Source: Ceratobasidium sp. AG-K (lineage: Eukaryota > Basidiomycota > Agaricomycetes > Cantharellales > Ceratobasidiaceae). Taken from it: a stretch of 64,000 nt of DNA. The position numbers and the translations under genes are program-made. Of this stretch, positions 12,922 through 24,179 are shown in pieces (position 1 is the first letter of the stretch; every line of letters starts with the position of its first letter). Where the stretch lies: positions 2,542,001-2,606,000 of the forward strand of contig JAWNGF010000002.1 in NCBI GenBank assembly GCA_037039685.1. Direction: 5' to 3'. Below the pieces are notes generated by a model that worked only from the letters and a program-made list of their open reading frames with translations, was not told the DNA's origin and did not search any database.

Positions 12922-14161
12922 TTACCACTCAAACTCCCTACAAAACGCCGACAAATTGAATGGCACCCAACATAGAACAACGGGATACGCACCCATTGCA
13001 CTTCATGAACAAGTAATCCTTGCCGTTGACATGGATCATCCCGTCCTTAAGGACACACTTCCACTTGTTCTTGACGCGTTGGACCTGCACAATGGTCAGT
13101 AACACTCGGGTACGGCGAATATGCAGAAACTCACCTTGTCATACGTGCAAAACACATAATCCCCAGCCTCGCCTGCGCCTTCGTCTGAACACAAGGGTGA
13201 GAAGAGAAGCACAGGGACGAAGACGACGCTTACTCTCTACGTCATCAGCGTCCGAATCATCACTGTCATCCAAGTCCGAACCAATCTCTTCCGTCCCACG
13301 GCCGTCGTCGAGCGTTTGCAGTGGGGGCGAAGCAGGGTCAAGATCCGAAGAGCCGTCAAGTTGAGGCAAACGGCTGGGGCCAGCTTGGGGCGGCGGAGGT
13401 AACGACCTCATATACTCCTCCAAAGGGCTGTATTTCCGCTTGATGCTCGCACCAACTGCCCCGTCCCAGCCGTCCACACCGGAAGGCTTTCCCCCAGACG
13501 CTTCTCCGTCCAACTGCGGAACTCGGGCGAGTGGTACGCCGCCTCCCGCAAAAGTGCCATGTCTGGGAGTGTCGTCGTCCTCGGTCTTTACGCGAGGAGT
13601 AGGTGAAGGCGCCGGCGCTTGTTGGGGTGGCACTGGCTGGGGTGGCGGCGGTTGTACCAGAGGCGGGAGCTGGTAGCCCTGAGGGTGTGGGTGTGGGTAC
13701 GGATATGGATATCCCGGAGGAGGCGGGTAGGGTTGATAAGGATACTGAATGAGCGAGGGATGAGAAGGATGCGGTGGGTGATGGGGGTGCATATGTGGGT
13801 GGTGCTGAGGAGGCGGAGGCGGTGGATGAGGATGCGTCGGATGAATGGGAGGATGGCGAGACGGAGGCGAGGTAGGTGCCGGCGGTTCAAATTGGGCCAC
13901 GTTGGACGCTACCACCTTGGTCTCCCATTTCTAAAGAAAAGTGCGGGTGGTCAAAACTAGTCGGGCGCGAGTTGACCGAGGCTTATTCACTTACATTTTG
14001 GAGCTGAGCAAGTACATCGTCATCAACGCCAAACTCCTCAAACTCGCTCTTTATATTGGCCATCACCTCATCGATGATGGCGCGGTATACTTGGGGCTAG
14101 CATGGTGTAAGTGGCATTAGTTTATTCACTACAGTTGACATACCACAATCCTGTTTGACAT
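12922..14161 (-). CDS. TOA1: TFIIA large subunit (alpha/beta)
   Basis: Six exons: 14161-14144, 14096-13995, 13930-13234, 13184-13135, 13084-12993, 12937-12922, 324 aa. Exon 1 encodes just MSNRIV; the last exon encodes the GEFEW end. Residues 1-55 form the N-terminal helical region that makes the four-helix bundle with the small subunit (QVYRAIIDEVMANI, VDDDVLAQLQNKWETK). The centre is a low-complexity Pro/His/Tyr linker of about 100 residues, followed by an acidic DLDDSDDSDADD patch. The C-terminal ~55 residues are the beta-barrel half (YVFCTYDKVQRVKNKWKCVL, GKDYLFMKCNGEFEW) that contacts TBP and DNA. It acts in the nucleus in RNA polymerase II pre-initiation complexes. All introns are canonical and the ends match the family. 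Confidence 0.93.
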
Positions 14162-15723
14162 CTTGTGGCTTTTATAGCTGTGGAGGTTGAGCACAGGCGG
14201 CCAACTTTGCTTCCGGTGTCACGTGAAGTGACTAATCAGGGTCCTTTCATATCCAATTCAAGGCGCTCCTGTAGGCATTACAGCTGGTACGTTCTTCAAA
14301 TCACATCGAGTCGAAATTAGGGTTCAGCCATCGCGCCAGGCCCGATAACGTACAGGAATTTCTTGGAGCTCTGAAGGATTTTGAATTTACGCCATCCCAA
14401 AGCGACCGCTAACGGGTTGGAACTCGGCCACTTCACTTTGCCGACCTGGCATATCGCTCAAGTAGTCGTGGGACTTCGTTATATATGTAGGGACCAGCCA
14501 GTCGTCCCAGCTACTTAAAAGTCTGCACAAAAAAACTCTGTTGCGCGTCTAGAGGACAGCTCTCTGATACTTTAAGGTAGGACCACAACTTTTCGCTGGA
14601 TTGTAACGTTACTCGACCGTCATGCCAAGGACTTGAAAGTTTGTCATCACTCGCATCGTTAGTAGCTCGGAGCGGAGCTATGGGGTATACTTACACGATA
14701 CGGACAGCGAGAGTCGATCTAGGGGCTCACTTCGACTGTTTAACCGTAACATATGAGGCAAGCGAAAGGGGGTTACTAGCTGAGGGCCATAGTGTGGTGG
14801 CATTGGGACAGCCTCTTGTCTCTAAGATTTTACTAAGATTCACACTGGATTACGTTGCAGAACTTGGCTCTCTGATCACCGAATACCCGTTTTGAAAGAT
14901 CCCTAGCCTTGCTCTAAGTGTGGTTACTGTAAGCCCCTGGTGTCCCGCAACCCCAAGATACCAAGACAAAGTTCCGGCTTGGCCAAAATAGGAGTTGAAT
15001 GGTTATCCAATGGCATCGTTCTATCAGTTTTGTGTATCTGGAAATGCCGCCAGTTATTCGAGCCCTAAAGTTCTCGCATCAAACGACAGGCCATCAAATT
15101 CGGGAATTCCCTTGCTAGACACTAGCTCGCGAGAAATGATACGACCAGAGCAGTGAAGAACGCTTGATTCCGAACTCTAGACAAGCAGAAAGCTTGTTAT
15201 CTTCCGGGCACTTTTCTAGGTTTCAAGCAGTTAGTCTTGAACCAACCCAGGCTAGAACGACAAGAATGCAACGAAAAGGTCATATTAGGCGGAGAGTAAG
15301 CTGTTGAATCTTCGTGAGAGATGTACCAACACAAGAGACTTGGAAGACTAGCAGCCCGAACAAAACAAGCTTACAAAATTGAGGACAATGCCAAGTTCGG
15401 TGCCGTGAAGTCACGTGGAAATGTTTGGGAGCCTTTGACGTTTGCATTAGGTAAATGTGTGGTTCTGTTCTCCTGTGGCCAACCTTCTCCGAGTCTTCCA
15501 GTTGACTACTTTGTCCCTATAAACCACATCATGCCTATAAACGCAAAAAGGATTGTCCTTGTATTTGATCGTTAGTCGCATCTCCACTCCCACTAGACGG
15601 GAATCAGTAATAACCGCACTTGAACCTTTGTAACTCCAGATAAATACCCGCTCGGCAAGCATTTTCAGCTTTAGCCATCGATACATATCTCATAAAAGAC
15701 TTCAGCCCCTATCAGCGAGATGA
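14162..15723. other. gene-poor stretch
   Basis: No frame with recognisable domain content. A plus-strand frame at 15321-15575 is the longest near 15.4 kb but shows no family resemblance. Confidence 0.45.
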
Positions 15724-16981
15724 TTAATGATCAACATGCGCCATTCAAGCAAATTATTCATCAACAGAGCTTTGATGAATCTTCGCATCCATCAACGGTA
15801 GATCGCCTCGCCCGCAGAATTGGCTTACAAGCCGGTAAGCCCCGCTTATACTTCCGCAATGGCATTTATTCATCTTGAAGCTCAGAACAAGATCCAGAGC
15901 TCAAACGAGCGGCAACCCAAGCTTACAACTTTGTTCAAAAGGAATATAAGGATGGAGATGAGGTGATGTGAGCATTGCACCGGCGCATTTGGCATCCTCG
16001 CAGCCTCAGGCTCACCAATCCTAGTCTCCTGGTCGATTCTTCGCCGCTAATTGATATCCGCCTCGAGGCGGCAAAAAAATTGGCGTGCCATTTGGTTGGT
16101 TCTTTGACCCGACTGGGAACGATGGGAGTGACTTAGGCGGAGCAGCATACAGGTGTTCATCCCAGCAATCCAATCGAATTACCAGACCCCTGCGGAGAAA
16201 ACGTGACCCAGAGAAGCATCTGTGTACAGTACGTACCAGGGCTTTATTTGTTGGTTTCGCTTGTAAACTCAACGCCTGCGTTTGAAGCTGCGTCGCCGTC
16301 AGATGTACGCACCCGTCATTGGTTGGGCTCCTCTATTAACACCTGGGTAGATCGCGGAGTTGACACGGGCGTGGCTGAATTCAACGATCAGCTCAAGTCC
16401 AGGTATGCACGCAGCGCAGTTTGAGCGTTTGCCTGCCGTAGTGTAATTCGAGCCTCGCAGTTTCCCGCCCTCAGTTCAACACTTAATCTGCTGGACCAGC
16501 AATCCAACTCAGAACTCCAGTTGCATAACAACGCTGGAACCACCGGGTGTGATCTCCTGCAGGGAGGTGAGTTTATTAGAAGTACGTATTTCGCGTCGGG
16601 CCTTTAAACTAATACCGCCCGCCAGCTGTGTTATTATGAGGACAATGTTAGTCATTGGGACGCATATATTGTGAGCGGTTTTATTGTCCCAATATCCCGT
16701 AATTGATCAAATTCATTTGGCCCAGCACCCAACAGAGCGTTTTATATCCTACAGACCAAGAGTGATTCCTCATTGGAATGACCAAGCTCCTACTTGGGAA
16801 CATTCACATGATATCGCGTCGCAGGACACTCCTTTCCAAATTCCAGGCGCCACAAATATGCTCATAAGAGAGTACAGGCACGAGGTGCGAATGTATTCGG
16901 GTGGGCGAGTAGAATCGGATTCCGGCCGTATTCACCCAAAAAGGCTCGTATGGAAGTCATTCCGCGACCCATGCCTTCCCT
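15724..16981 (+). pseudogene. coding scraps, possibly DUF2235-like
   Basis: Several short plus-strand stretches read like protein but do not assemble into one gene. Around 15720-15840 a frame gives STVDRLARRIG, which joins through a plausible 51-nt intron to ELKRAATQAYNFVQKEYKDG; that resembles the AYxFLxxxYxxGD segment of DUF2235 proteins, but the following GFSRGA box is absent and a stop intervenes. Further protein-like pieces lie at 16170-16420 and 16684-16981 (PHWNDQAPTWEHSHDIASQD). I read this as a decayed or badly broken gene; the family call is weak. Confidence 0.3.
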
Positions 16982-17224
16982 AGGTGAGCCGCATTTTGAT
17001 AATCCAGAATTAGATTCATGTGACCTTCCACCAGGTGGTTTCACGCCAGCTGTCCGTGCATGCCATGGTGGCGGTTGATATAAATGTTACATAAGTCGCC
17101 GGGCTAGTCCCAGCGGGATATAGGAGACCCTCCAATGGACCAGGGTAATCAAGCAATGCGGTATCATCTGTACGTTAACCTCATGAGCCTGGGTATTGAA
17201 ACAAAGTACCAGGGTAACGTAGTA

Positions 17225-18539
17225 CTATTTGAGTGGTGGCGGCGAACGTGAACCCACGCCGTGTTTCATTTTTACATGCCTGTTACGAGCTTCACTCCTG
17301 GTAAATCGGACCAAACAGTACGGACAACCAACGTCAAGTCGGTCACCCATTTTCCATCCTCTCGGGAGCAACTTGGCTTGGGTTCTAGGAATGATTGCAT
17401 TTGTGACTGCTTGCGCCTCCAAATCTCCATAAGCGGCCGGTTTCTTAAGCTCATTATGGGTGACCTACCTCTTCCCTTAGGTGGACGGTACGTCTGCGAA
17501 TAGATTGTGAGTAAAGTTCAATTTTCGATTCAACAGGCTAGGCTTACAGGTGTGTCTCTAAATCTGGTCCCCGGTTCAGCGTAACCCCACACCGACCTCC
17601 AGTGATGGGGCTAATATATGCACACCTGGCACCATCCCAGTTAGATTTGCCAAGCTAGGGAGGCTTGCCCACTTACCGCATAGTTTCGTTCCATCGCATG
17701 CCAGGTGGACGTTGGACGCGAATCACTCCGCGAGACCGGCCGTCGCTATTGTAGGAGTGAAGGCCTTCGAGGCGCGCGAAAATATCCTGTCCCGTGTTAT
17801 CGGAAGCCGTCGCAGCCAAAACATGGACTGTAGCGGCGCTACTGGAGTCGGTACGTTCGTTTGACACGACTCCGATGCAATCTGTGGTCTCGTCGGGTAA
17901 GCGCTCTCCGAAAGCTGTTGGGCGGATGAGAATGAGGCTCGAGTAATGAAGTTTAAACCGCTACCGACTCACTTTGCCCCGGATATCGGTCGATTCCCAA
18001 CGTTTGCACACCACCCGGCCCGAACGAGCTACCTAAAATAGTCTCATATCCGCTGGTATCGGATCACATTATTGAGCCAGCTTACAAGTCCGTCGTTTCT
18101 TACCTGCTTTGGATGGCGGCTAGCTGTGTAGACGTGAAATAGTGTTCGTCGTATGTGTTACCAAAGTTCTCGGTGAACACTGTACCACTCTCGTGCGGAA
18201 TAAAGCTTCCCTCGTACAACAAGCCCTCGCTTGGTATTTGTCCTGTAGCACCTCCGTGCGCATATATGCCCTCGTATAACAACTAAAAACGCGTATAAGC
18301 ACAAGTCCGTCTACAAATGCTGAAGACGAACCAATGAATCGTATCCGTTAAATGCTAGATCGTAAGGATACAGTAGTTGATGATCGGTGGGATGATACAG
18401 AGGAATGCCATAGAAGAGTGCGAGGTTGGTGGGAAGGTTGCACCCAATCTCATCCACAAGGCTCACGTTGTATCCTATATTGAGTAAGAGGTCGACATTC
18501 CTGATTTGTAGGGGCGTACGTACCTGCATCAGAATTCAT
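17225..18539 (-). CDS. two-finger C2H2 zinc-finger protein
   Basis: Eight exons: 18539-18524, 18474-18332, 18282-18104, 18052-17973, 17914-17677, 17625-17548, 17493-17469, 17416-17225, 316 aa; seven introns of 49-58 nt, all GT..AG and phase-consistent. The first ~220 residues are Tyr/Gly/Ser-rich with no known domain. Finger 1 (CAYISPITGGRC...DLETHLRTVH) has an unusually long C-x10-C loop; finger 2 (CPYCLVRF...RNRHVKMKH) is a standard C-x2-C-x12-H-x4-H. The short basic tail after finger 2 ends at PPPLK. Likely a nuclear DNA-binding regulator of unknown targets. The ATG in the 16-nt first exon is the only start that keeps the frame. Confidence 0.72.
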
Positions 18540-20819
18540 CGCACCGGGATCATGGCATCTCCGCTTGCCCGCACATTGTCCTATATACTTCGCGCATCCA
18601 CATGTCAAGCTAGGGTTCCCGCCATAAAAATGGACACTATCCACTTCCAGCTCGGGTTACTAAGCATGCATTCCCATAGGTTCAAGATATGAGCTGCCCA
18701 GCTTAGTGAGGGAAGAGTTTCATACCGTCAGATCACCCGAAATCCCGTGACCACAACGGGCCAAACCGGCTAAGACGCTTGAATAAATCCGCGTCCGTGC
18801 CAGACACATCCTAAAGAGTCTCCGATCGGATCAATGTTGTCAGCAACAGTTGGTACTGTTCATGTTTGGAGTAGTCGTACCGCGGCCGGCACTCGGTGGC
18901 GCGCTCAGGCTTTGCTTACTGTTCGTCCTAATTTTGGCTGGAACCAAGCCGGTGCAGGTATTTGCATCGAGGCAATCTCATGGGACTTGATAAACAATTG
19001 ATTGCAAGGCCCCGAGCCGTTAAAATCTACCTAAATCGGGGGCATGCTTATTCAATTTCACTATCGTTCCTATCTCGATGTGTTGGGGTCATACACATGC
19101 GTCATCTGCTCCTAGAGCTCCTGATCCTAGAATGCGGTGATCGCGACGGAGGCGTGATCACACTTGGGATAATTAACCGTCGCACCAATGGCATCAAGCT
19201 AAAAGTAAAGGTACTTGCTCCCGCTGGAAGCGCTAACCTGTCATATTCGTTCCAAGCTTGGATCCTAATTTCACCCGCTAAGATGCGTGGGCAACTGCAA
19301 CCCGATATAGCTTGTACTTGCATTTACCGACGCAATGCTTATTAAAATTTGATAGGCTGTCACGAATAACGGGCGAGATCGGAGCTCGGTCAATCGATCA
19401 AGAGTACTCGAGCAGGCTTCTGTAATTTGACTTTAATGTGATCCCGTCCGAGCTACGATATGACGGCTTGTGTCCGATCAGGTCGGGTTTTCGACTATAT
19501 CAAAAATGCCCACAGTCGTATTAGCTACGCAAGCTGGAGCGCTCCGGGTGATCGACTACAAGGTGGCCCAGTGCGCTGGGATATTCGTGAATGACGGTCC
19601 GGCTCCCAGTCGTCAAAATGCGGGCGGAGGTGGTGGAGTAGGCCAAGTACAGGCCAGATCTTTAGATCAACAATTTGTCTGTGTCTAGGGGTTGAAGACT
19701 GGCTGTACCGGGTTTATATTCACGCATATACGGTTGATACGATTAGATATCGCACATAGTCACTTTGTCCAATGCCAAACGAAACATGCCTCACTTCCAC
19801 TCGTCACAATAGCCGTGCCCCGCGCATTAAGCATAACCTACTCGGTATATCGCAGCTAGAGGACGTGCACAACTTCAAGATACGCATCCGAATACACTTT
19901 CACAACGATCTATTCTTCCCTCAGCCGTCACTCCAAGTGCGCGCACAACCTTGGTTTTACCGTGATATCCCCTTTGATGATTGTCACGCCTGTTGTGTAT
20001 TGACACTATTTTCTATCCCGTCCTCTCGCCATCCCTGAAAGTCCTCGCAGCTTGAGCTGAGCCATAGCTAAGTACATTGTTTCAGCACTTCAAGGTCCTG
20101 TCACAAGCGATACTTGCATGTATCAGCCGGCCCCGATATTTGCTGCGCCGTGGTTCGCTTCGGGGGACCCAGAACGATAAGTTTCGCCCATTGCACTAGG
20201 GAACCTCCCCCGACAGCAATATGTTCGGGCACTTCACCCCTGCTCACCAGAGTCGTACGGTAGATTATCGGACCTCGCAGCTTTAAATTCAACCGGGTGA
20301 GGAAATTAAGCCAAGTAAATGTTTCCGGAAATATGGTTGTAGATGGCCGCGTTTATGTCACGTGATACATTTTACTAGTACATGTTTATCTTGTCTTGGT
20401 ATCGAGGATAACTCTGTGGTAAAGTATCTCTTGCAATGGGATAGGTCTAACAGCCTCGATTTGGCCCATAAAAAGTTAAATCAAGGCTGAACCGAGCCAG
20501 CATTGAGGGTGGCCGCGACAGCCGTACACGCTCGGCGTTTACCACCAAGCGATTGGGAACGCAACCAGCAAGTAAAGAGTGAGGGGCACCAGATAACCCG
20601 CAGGTTCTATTTTAATCAAGCATATCGTACACCCCGATTTCATAGTTCGTTCCCCACGTAGATCCCCCACATTTGGTGTCACCGGGTTCCCACGATTCTC
20701 CTACCCACGACCAACCTCCCACGAACTTGCTCTCCGTAAGAACCAACTCTTCGACGCGATCCTGGGTATCCTTCTCTATTCCATTTTGCTTGAACGTTCT
20801 TGTACTAGCCTACAACTCC
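18540..20819. other. gene-poor stretch with relic-like frames
   Basis: Plus-strand segments near 18841-19010 (GTVHVWSS then TRWRAQALLTVRPNFGWNQA) and 19520-19590 (RISYASWSAPGDRLQGGPVRW) read like protein but are separated by stops and do not splice into a gene. The 18962-19345 frame has no recognisable domain. Probably remnants of an old gene; nothing firm. Confidence 0.35.
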
Positions 20820-21960
20820 CTATGAGCCGAAATACACCTGCAGCGCCCATCTGGCGACATTGAACCCGAGCAACGAAACCGCATAGGCCGCAAACAACGG
20901 AAGGAGAGGGAAAAGCAGGAGCTCCGTCCGGATTAAAAACGGCAGGGCTACAGACTTGTTAATTTCTCTCCTCGTGGACCTGGAAGTGTAGACGTACCGT
21001 TGAGTCCGAGGTAAGTGATATAAATATACTGTGTCAACCTACACCACCTTTAGTCGACCCACATACGAGAGTTACGGCAAGGAGAGGACACGCACCCAAT
21101 AACCCAAACCGAATTCCCAACCCACATCCATACCCAGCCATCCCTACTCACAACCGGAAGAAGGACGAGTTGGAGGCCGTGCAGAATTAAAAATACGGGA
21201 AAGAAGGCATTGGTGTGGACGTCGAACGTGTACGCCCATTCGACCTTGGTTGGAGTTGTCGATGAGGGCGAGAGCAATAACGTGTTCGAGAATAGCCTGC
21301 TCGGGGTTAGAAGGTAGTGGGATAAGGGCGAGTAACTTACCACACGAGTGTAGCGACAAATGCACCACTAAGGATAAAGTCGCGCACAATCATGAGCAGT
21401 GCGACCTTGAGTATCTCGAGCGGGGACAAGTAATATACAAGTCCCCACGCCGTGGCCGAGACTACTCCTATCAGCTCGAGTTCATTGGATGCCATGAGAC
21501 TCACCACACAATGCCGCCGAAATCAACCACAAAATCGCCGGATCATCTCTCGCCCACGTATTTTTCGTCTCTACACCCCAATCAGCCAAGTCCACAAATG
21601 AAGATTGTGCCCACGTTTATGAAAATACACATTCTTGTACCTACACAATTAGCACACATTCAAAGACCAAACGGCGACTCACACTCTCCGAGGCGCAACG
21701 CAGAGGTAGGTTAATTGCCACGCTGCTAGTTCAAAGTCCTACTCCTTTCAACCCTAGTTCACTGAATTATTATAGCTGCCCACCATCTGAGAGAACTTGA
21801 ACAATCTCTTGAACATGACGGGGACTTGGCTGCGTGGATGGTCGTCCCATGGTTCGTCGTCTCGTCTGGGTGTAAATGTGCGCAGGGTACGGGGTGTGCG
21901 TGGACTTGTCAGACGCAGGGAAGAGGGCGTGTGCGGGGCTGTCATAGGTAGTATCGACAT
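20820..21960 (-). CDS. GMH1: UNC-50/Gmh1 family Golgi membrane protein
   Basis: Eight exons: 21960-21784, 21738-21683, 21640-21615, 21570-21505, 21467-21341, 21296-21096, 21038-20998, 20947-20820, 273 aa; introns 37-58 nt. The order is a Pro/Arg/Thr-rich cytosolic N-terminus, FKRLFKFSQMDFELAAWQ, YLCVAPRRVYKNVYFHKQTKN, TWARDDPAILWLIS, then hydrophobic segments including ATAWGLVYYLSP, VEWAYTFDVHTNAFFP and ALPFLIRTELLLFPLLPL. These are the conserved landmarks of UNC-50 proteins, multi-span inner-nuclear/Golgi membrane proteins needed for receptor assembly in animals and linked to Arf-GEF function in yeast. At the exon 4/5 junction two acceptors 6 nt apart are both usable. An alternative acceptor at 21461 would delete two residues. 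Confidence 0.9.
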
Positions 21961-22203
21961 TGTGTAGGACTAGAGGATGAGAGGATAAATATGTCGTGGT
22001 CGTGTGTGGGACGTGTTACGGTTGTCATGATTAGATCAGCTACGCGCCAACTCGACTGATGATCACGCCGCGAGCACAGGTTGAACTGTGCCTGGATAAT
22101 ATTAACGAAACGTACAAGATAACTATACACAAGTTAAATCCCAACATAGATACAAATATACACAAGAAGACGATGTCGATTGCCCAGTGAAACTGATTGC
22201 CCA

Positions 22204-23879
22204 TTACTTCTTTTTGGCAGGCCTACCACGAGGACGCTTGACTGGCACGGCGGGCTCGTCCTTGTCCTTGGTTGCACGAGCACGCTTGGAGCGGCCTTTG
22301 GGTTCGTCCTCTTCTTCTTTGACGCCCTCTTCTTTCTTGACCGCGTCGTCTTCCTCGGTCGACTGTTCTTTCCCCTCGACCTCCTTGTCGTCCTCGTTAA
22401 CGCCCCCTTGCTTGGCGCCCTCCTTGAGGTCCTCGTCCGTCATCTCCTCGTCTTTCGCGTTATCTTCCTCGAGGTCTTCCTCAGCTGCCTCGCTCTCTTC
22501 TTCCTTCACGTCCTCTTCTTCTTTCTCCTCTTCCTCCTCGTCATCCGAGTCGCCCGCCCTGCGTTCCGGAATCGGCGGCTGCCCAGGAATCCTCTGCGCC
22601 AACATCAGCCACGCCCTACCCAACAAACGCACCACTCACCCTAAACGCATACTTGCAGACCATGTACTTCTTCGGATTATTTCCCTTGGCCATCCATGCC
22701 CTTTCCACGACGTACAGTCCGTCATAGCGGTACCCCGACTTGGGCGCGTACTTGCTCTGGAGTTTGAATCCCCTGATCACGCGGACTGGTTTGCCCGTTT
22801 TAGAGGAGACTTGGAGAGCCTTGTTGAACGCATTGTCGAACGTTTGGTCGCAGGATTGAGGTGCGGTGCGGAGCTGAGGGTGCGTTAGTTGGGGGTAAGC
22901 AACGTAGTGTGGGACTCACGTTTTTAGGATTCTGCTTTGTTCCTTTCAAGTCGCGTCCTCCCGAGCCGGTGTACGTGCTACTCCCTATCAATATCGCCCG
23001 CACAAGCAACAGAATCGACTTACAAGGCCTCGCCAAGGTCAACATCATCATCGTATCCTACAAACAATCAGCACTATATCAAACAAACCAGACGCGACTC
23101 ACCTCCGCTGAGAGCAACACTATACGCCCCCTGGGGGCCACCTGAAATCCCAGCAACGAATGGCGCATGGATCGCAGCAGCCGAACATTCCGCACGCGTC
23201 TCCCACCACGAACCAATCTTGACACCCGGAATTAAACCAAACGTTTTCCTACCACACCATCAACCCCCGCCGAACAAACTAACAAGCAGCGGACTCACGG
23301 ATCGTGCACACGCCCGACGAGCTTGTTAACCCGCACAGTCCCTCCCTCGCGCTCCTCGTCCGAATCGTCCGAGTCCCAGCGTTTATCAGGACGCGACACC
23401 ATACGCGGCATCTTGCTCTTGTCAACAATATGCTCTCCATCGCCCTTGTACGAAGTAGCAGGCCTCCCAGCATTACGCGCACTCCGACGCGTCCCAAGCG
23501 AAGGCCTTTCCACCTCTCCCTCCTCTGCCTCTTCCTTCTTCGGCTTGGGTTTAGCTTTCGGCTTGGGAGCCTTTTTCTTCTTGGCCGGCGCAGGTTCAAT
23601 CTCGAGCAACGAGAGCGCAGCGGCCACGCCCCCATCGACCTTCATCGTCGAGCCAAGAAGACTCTGCAACAACGCCTCGTTGGACTCGATATTCGCCTGA
23701 CGGAGTTTTTCATAGTCGACCTTGTCCTGAGGGAGTGCGCGCTTTTCTTTGGGAGCGGGGGTTTCTTCGGGTGCGTTGGTTTCTTCTGCAGGACTGGTTG
23801 CATCCGCGTCCGTTTCTTCAGGTGTGTGTGATCGTTTGAGGGTAGAGGACGGGACGAGGACGCCTTTGGAGCGGCCCAT
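22204..23879 (-). CDS. SRA-YDG domain nuclear protein (UHRF1-like)
   Basis: Six exons: 23879-23299, 23248-23103, 23057-23024, 22977-22920, 22873-22640, 22593-22204, 480 aa. The N-terminal 180 residues are Ala/Glu/Lys-rich with KKKKAPKPKAKPKPKK. Residues ~188-380 form the SRA-YDG domain: GRVHDPKTFGLIPGVKIGSW, HAPFVAGISGG, ALSGGYDDDVDLGEAF, TYTGSGGRDL, CDQTFDNAFNKAL, VRVIRGFKLQ, YRYDGLYVVERAW. The C-terminus is a long Glu/Asp tract ending in an AT-hook-like KRPRGRPAKKK. SRA domains bind hemimethylated or modified cytosine; unlike animal UHRF1 there is no visible RING, PHD or Tudor. The role in cytosine methylation maintenance or reading is inferred. It lies 300 bp downstream of the receptor-like gene on the same strand. 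Confidence 0.92.
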
Positions 23880-24179
23880 GGTGATTGAGGTTGGAGTGAA
23901 GGAAGAATCGAGTTGTTTGTTTACGTCGGGTTGGGACGTGTTGAAGGGTCTCGTTCCTGCTGATGTGGCTGTGATGTATGCTTCACGCCACCACGGTTGT
24001 GGCTCTGTTGTTTGATGATAACGAATTGCCTGCAGTGGTGAACAGTGAAGCGTAGGTCGTTATCAAGAACTCAAGGGGTATTAGTATTCATTGTCGTTCA
24101 TATTTACAATACTGAAACGCTGTGCGAATGTTCTCGAGGATTTATAATTGTCCGCAAGACGATGAGAAAGTGAGCGGAA

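Noticed and set aside
13619..13960. Arg/Trp/Met-rich plus-strand frame
   Set aside because: Antisense of the Pro/His repeat linker of TFIIA; composition artefact.
22187..22888. 233-codon Ser-rich plus-strand frame
   Set aside because: Antisense of the Glu-rich tail and SRA domain of the minus-strand gene.
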